Part shown: positions 17,041 through 18,987 of the stretch, one piece after another
Layout of the letters: each line of letters starts with the position of its first letter
Position numbering within the stretch: the first letter of the stretch is position 1
Assembly: GCA_902984215.1 (NCBI GenBank)
Contig: CADWAF010001063.1
Location: forward strand, 1 to 18,987
Direction of reading: 5' to 3'
DNA from: Willaertia magna
Lineage: Eukaryota > Heterolobosea > Eutetramitea > Acrasida > Naegleriidae
Length of the DNA stretch: 18,987 bases
Program-made: the position numbers and the translations under genes
Notes under the pieces: generated by a model
The model's database searches: none
What the model was told of the DNA's origin: nothing
What the model saw: the letters and a program-made list of their open reading frames with translations, nothing else

Positions 17041-18760
17041 CAAAAAAAATGGGCAAACATAAAGAAAATAAAAAATCAAGCTTTTTTATTAATGCTTTTA
17101 AATAAAGTACTAAAACATCATTACTTTAAATACGATCAACCTAGTAAAAATATATTAAATAAAATTGAAACTAGTAATAAAAATTTTTTGACAATATTAA
17201 GAGTACTTTATTTGATAATGATAATGATGAAGTAGGATTTAAAATGTATAATTTTTACTTTTTAGATTTAAAAAGTGTAAATTTTTATAGTAAATATCAT
17301 ATTAGTATAAATATTGATTACAATTTTATGAATATTTTATTTAGGATAGTATTAGTAATTAATAAATTAAAAAAAGATAATCTATTGTTGGTAAGTAATA
17401 GAAAATATAAAGTTGTTATTAATTAAGTGAATGCTGAGTATTGTATTTGTTTATATTGATACAAGTATTATAAATATAATTATTGCTTCTATAGTAAAGT
17501 TTATATATTCTAATCTTCTTACAATAAACATGTTATCACTCTATATATATTATTATCTATTTACAAAACTACTAATTTTCAATTATTAAAGACATATTAC
17601 AATAAAATTTATTTGTTAAATATGAAACTTAAGTTCTATAATTATAGAAGATCTATTATTAAAAATAAATACTATAAGTATCACAAGTTTAAAGAATATG
17701 CTTTTATAAATATATTTTTAAATTTTATTCATAATTGTTTGAACGATGAAAATTATAAATATATAAGAAAAATAATTGTTAATCTTAAAAAATATAGCAA
17801 AAAATATTTAACTATAAAAAAAATTAAAAACATTCTAAAAAGTGTTTTAAAGCTAAAAAAAAATCCAACAATAATACTGGTTTGCAATTTGTTGAAAACG
17901 AATATGAGAATGATAATAATATTAATAATATTGTTAATTACTTCTCTTATATGTAAACTGAAAGTGTTAAAAATGATATAAAATATTTATTTAATAATGA
18001 AATTAAAAGTTTAAATAATAACAATATCCAGTTAGAAGATGAAGATATAAAAATAACATTTTTAAAGATATGAATATTGGTAGTTATAAAAATAATATTT
18101 TTAGTAATACTAAATTATCTGAAAAAAAATTAATAATCATCTATTTTATAAAGTTGTAAGTAAAATAATTAATGAATTAGGTTTGAATAAGGTTTTTAAT
18201 AAAGTAATTATTTTAATACTTTACAATATCAAAGCGCTTTGCAATAATGTTATTATTTCTAGTATTTTAAAAGTGTTTTTTATTGCTTTAGATAAATTGT
18301 ATTATTGGGATAAATTTTTTATTAAAAATAGCATTTATATTTACAAAAGCCCTTACACAATAAAAAATTTACAATACTTTAAAACATTTAAAAATATATT
18401 ACATTTTACATTTTATATTGAACTAATTTATAGTATAATCGAATATAATTATTATAAAGCTCTATTTGAAAACGATTTTTTCTTTTATAAATTATTATTA
18501 AAAAAAATAATTCACAGCAAACAAAATTCAATAAATGAAATTAATAAATATCTAATTGTAGACAGAATTAGATATTAAAAGATTGTTCACTCTAGATTTA
18601 ACACTTAGAGGCTATTAAATATTTTAGTAGAGAAATATTTTAACACTGATAAAAAAAGTTGATTATAAAGAGTGTTTTAAAAATTTGAATAACAATTTTA
18701 GGCGTTTTATAAATTTTTTGAAAAAATTAAAGATTATTCTTTTTTTGTTTATTATAAGTT
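17041..18760 (+). pseudogene. Segment D: long plus-strand degraded gene with frame jumps at homopolymers
   Basis: A chain of protein-like pieces. Frame 1 (17041-17190) reads KVLKHHYFKYDQPSKNILNK and jumps at the T6 run near 17185 to frame 3 (DNIKSTLFDNDNDEVGFKMY). Frame 3 is mostly open to ~17860 with TAA 17424, TGA 17457 and TAA 17511, and includes YYNKIYLLNMKLKFYNYRRS. At the A9 run near 17860 the sense moves to frame 2 (TGLQFVENEYENDNNINNIV, then LFNNEIKSLNNNNIQLEDED, with one TAA after YM). A 131-codon stop-free piece (18183-18578) ends with NEINKYLIVDRIRY. Beyond it, short pieces such as LEAIKYFSREIF are visible to ~18760. All pieces point the same way and could be one protein of over 500 residues. 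I cannot name it. Confidence 0.4.
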
Positions 18761-18987
18761 TATTAATAGAATGAGCTTTTATTTAAAGATATTGTGTTTA
18801 CTTATATGGTAATAAATAATGTTTTTATAAAAGATATTTAGTAGTTCTATAATTTTTTTTAAGAAAAAAAGTTTTTTTATAAAAATTTATAAAATCTGTA
18901 TAAATTATACTGTTAACTGTATAATTTAAATTTTTTAAAAAAATATTACTTTTGTGTAAAACAACTTTTTAAAAAAAATTAAAAATT
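18761..18987. other. AT-rich tail of window
   Basis: The last ~230 bases have long A and T runs and no convincing coding frame, repeat array or RNA gene. The end of the degraded region is not reached. Confidence 0.4.

Larger units (their letters stand above)
13109..18987. other. Extremely AT-rich region of fragmented coding sequence
   Basis: About 5.9 kb with clearly lower G+C than the left part and no intact long ORF in the standard code. Protein-like frames on both strands are broken chiefly by TAA/TAG, and they shift at homopolymer A or T runs. Ala, Pro, Gly and Arg are scarce, while Ile, Lys, Asn, Tyr and Phe dominate. No rRNA, tRNA, CRISPR or terminal inverted repeats were seen. The right edge of the region lies outside the window. 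Separate segments are listed below. Likely an old mobile-element cluster; no transposase or polymerase motif could be recognised. Confidence 0.6.

Noticed and set aside
13109..18987. Mitochondrial or plastid origin of the AT-rich half
   Set aside because: No rRNA, tRNA or respiratory-chain motif was found, and TAA/TAG in frame with TGA mostly avoided is opposite to the usual mitochondrial code.

Overview
The window looks like nuclear DNA of an AT-rich, intron-poor unicellular eukaryote. Evidence: short GT-AG introns (47-203 nt), alternating strands with no operons, mitochondrial targeting presequences, a UBE3A-type HECT ligase, an F-box protein and a kinesin/MORN protein typical of a flagellated cell. 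An M32 metallocarboxypeptidase, patchy in eukaryotes but known from Discoba, makes an amoeboflagellate such as a heterolobosean (Naegleria-like) my best guess. That assignment is inference.

Left part (1-12210) is compact and reads in the standard code with TAA stops. In order: M32 carboxypeptidase (minus, runs off the left edge), joined across an apparent one-base frameshift to a long N-terminal ORF with a mitochondrial-type presequence; a divergent kinesin-like motor fused to a complete MORN3-like region (plus); a DUF4262-like plus ankyrin protein (minus); an F-box plus SPRY-like protein (plus); an mL50-like mitoribosomal protein (plus); a five-exon UBE3A orthologue with AZUL zinc finger and HECT domain (minus; exon phases resolved, 742 aa); and a basic mitochondrial protein of unknown family (minus). 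A three-exon gene with one frameshift (12334-13108, minus) forms the edge of the healthy gene block.

Right part (about 13110-18987) is much poorer in G+C and has no intact long standard-code ORF. It is not featureless. Several frames on both strands read as protein for hundreds of codons, interrupted mostly by TAA/TAG at Gln-like positions, with frame jumps at A or T runs. Two coding-style tandem repeats (24 nt x5 and 75 nt x2) lie in it. Either it is an AT-ratcheted or C-to-T hypermutated mobile-element graveyard, or it derives from a genome that reads UAR as an amino acid. The sequence alone does not settle this, though the frameshifts and TGA at Trp-like positions favour decay.

The genes do not form one pathway. 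Three probable mitochondrial proteins (2148-1051, 7066-7623, 12210-10672) and two ubiquitin-system genes (F-box, HECT) are neighbours, most likely by chance.
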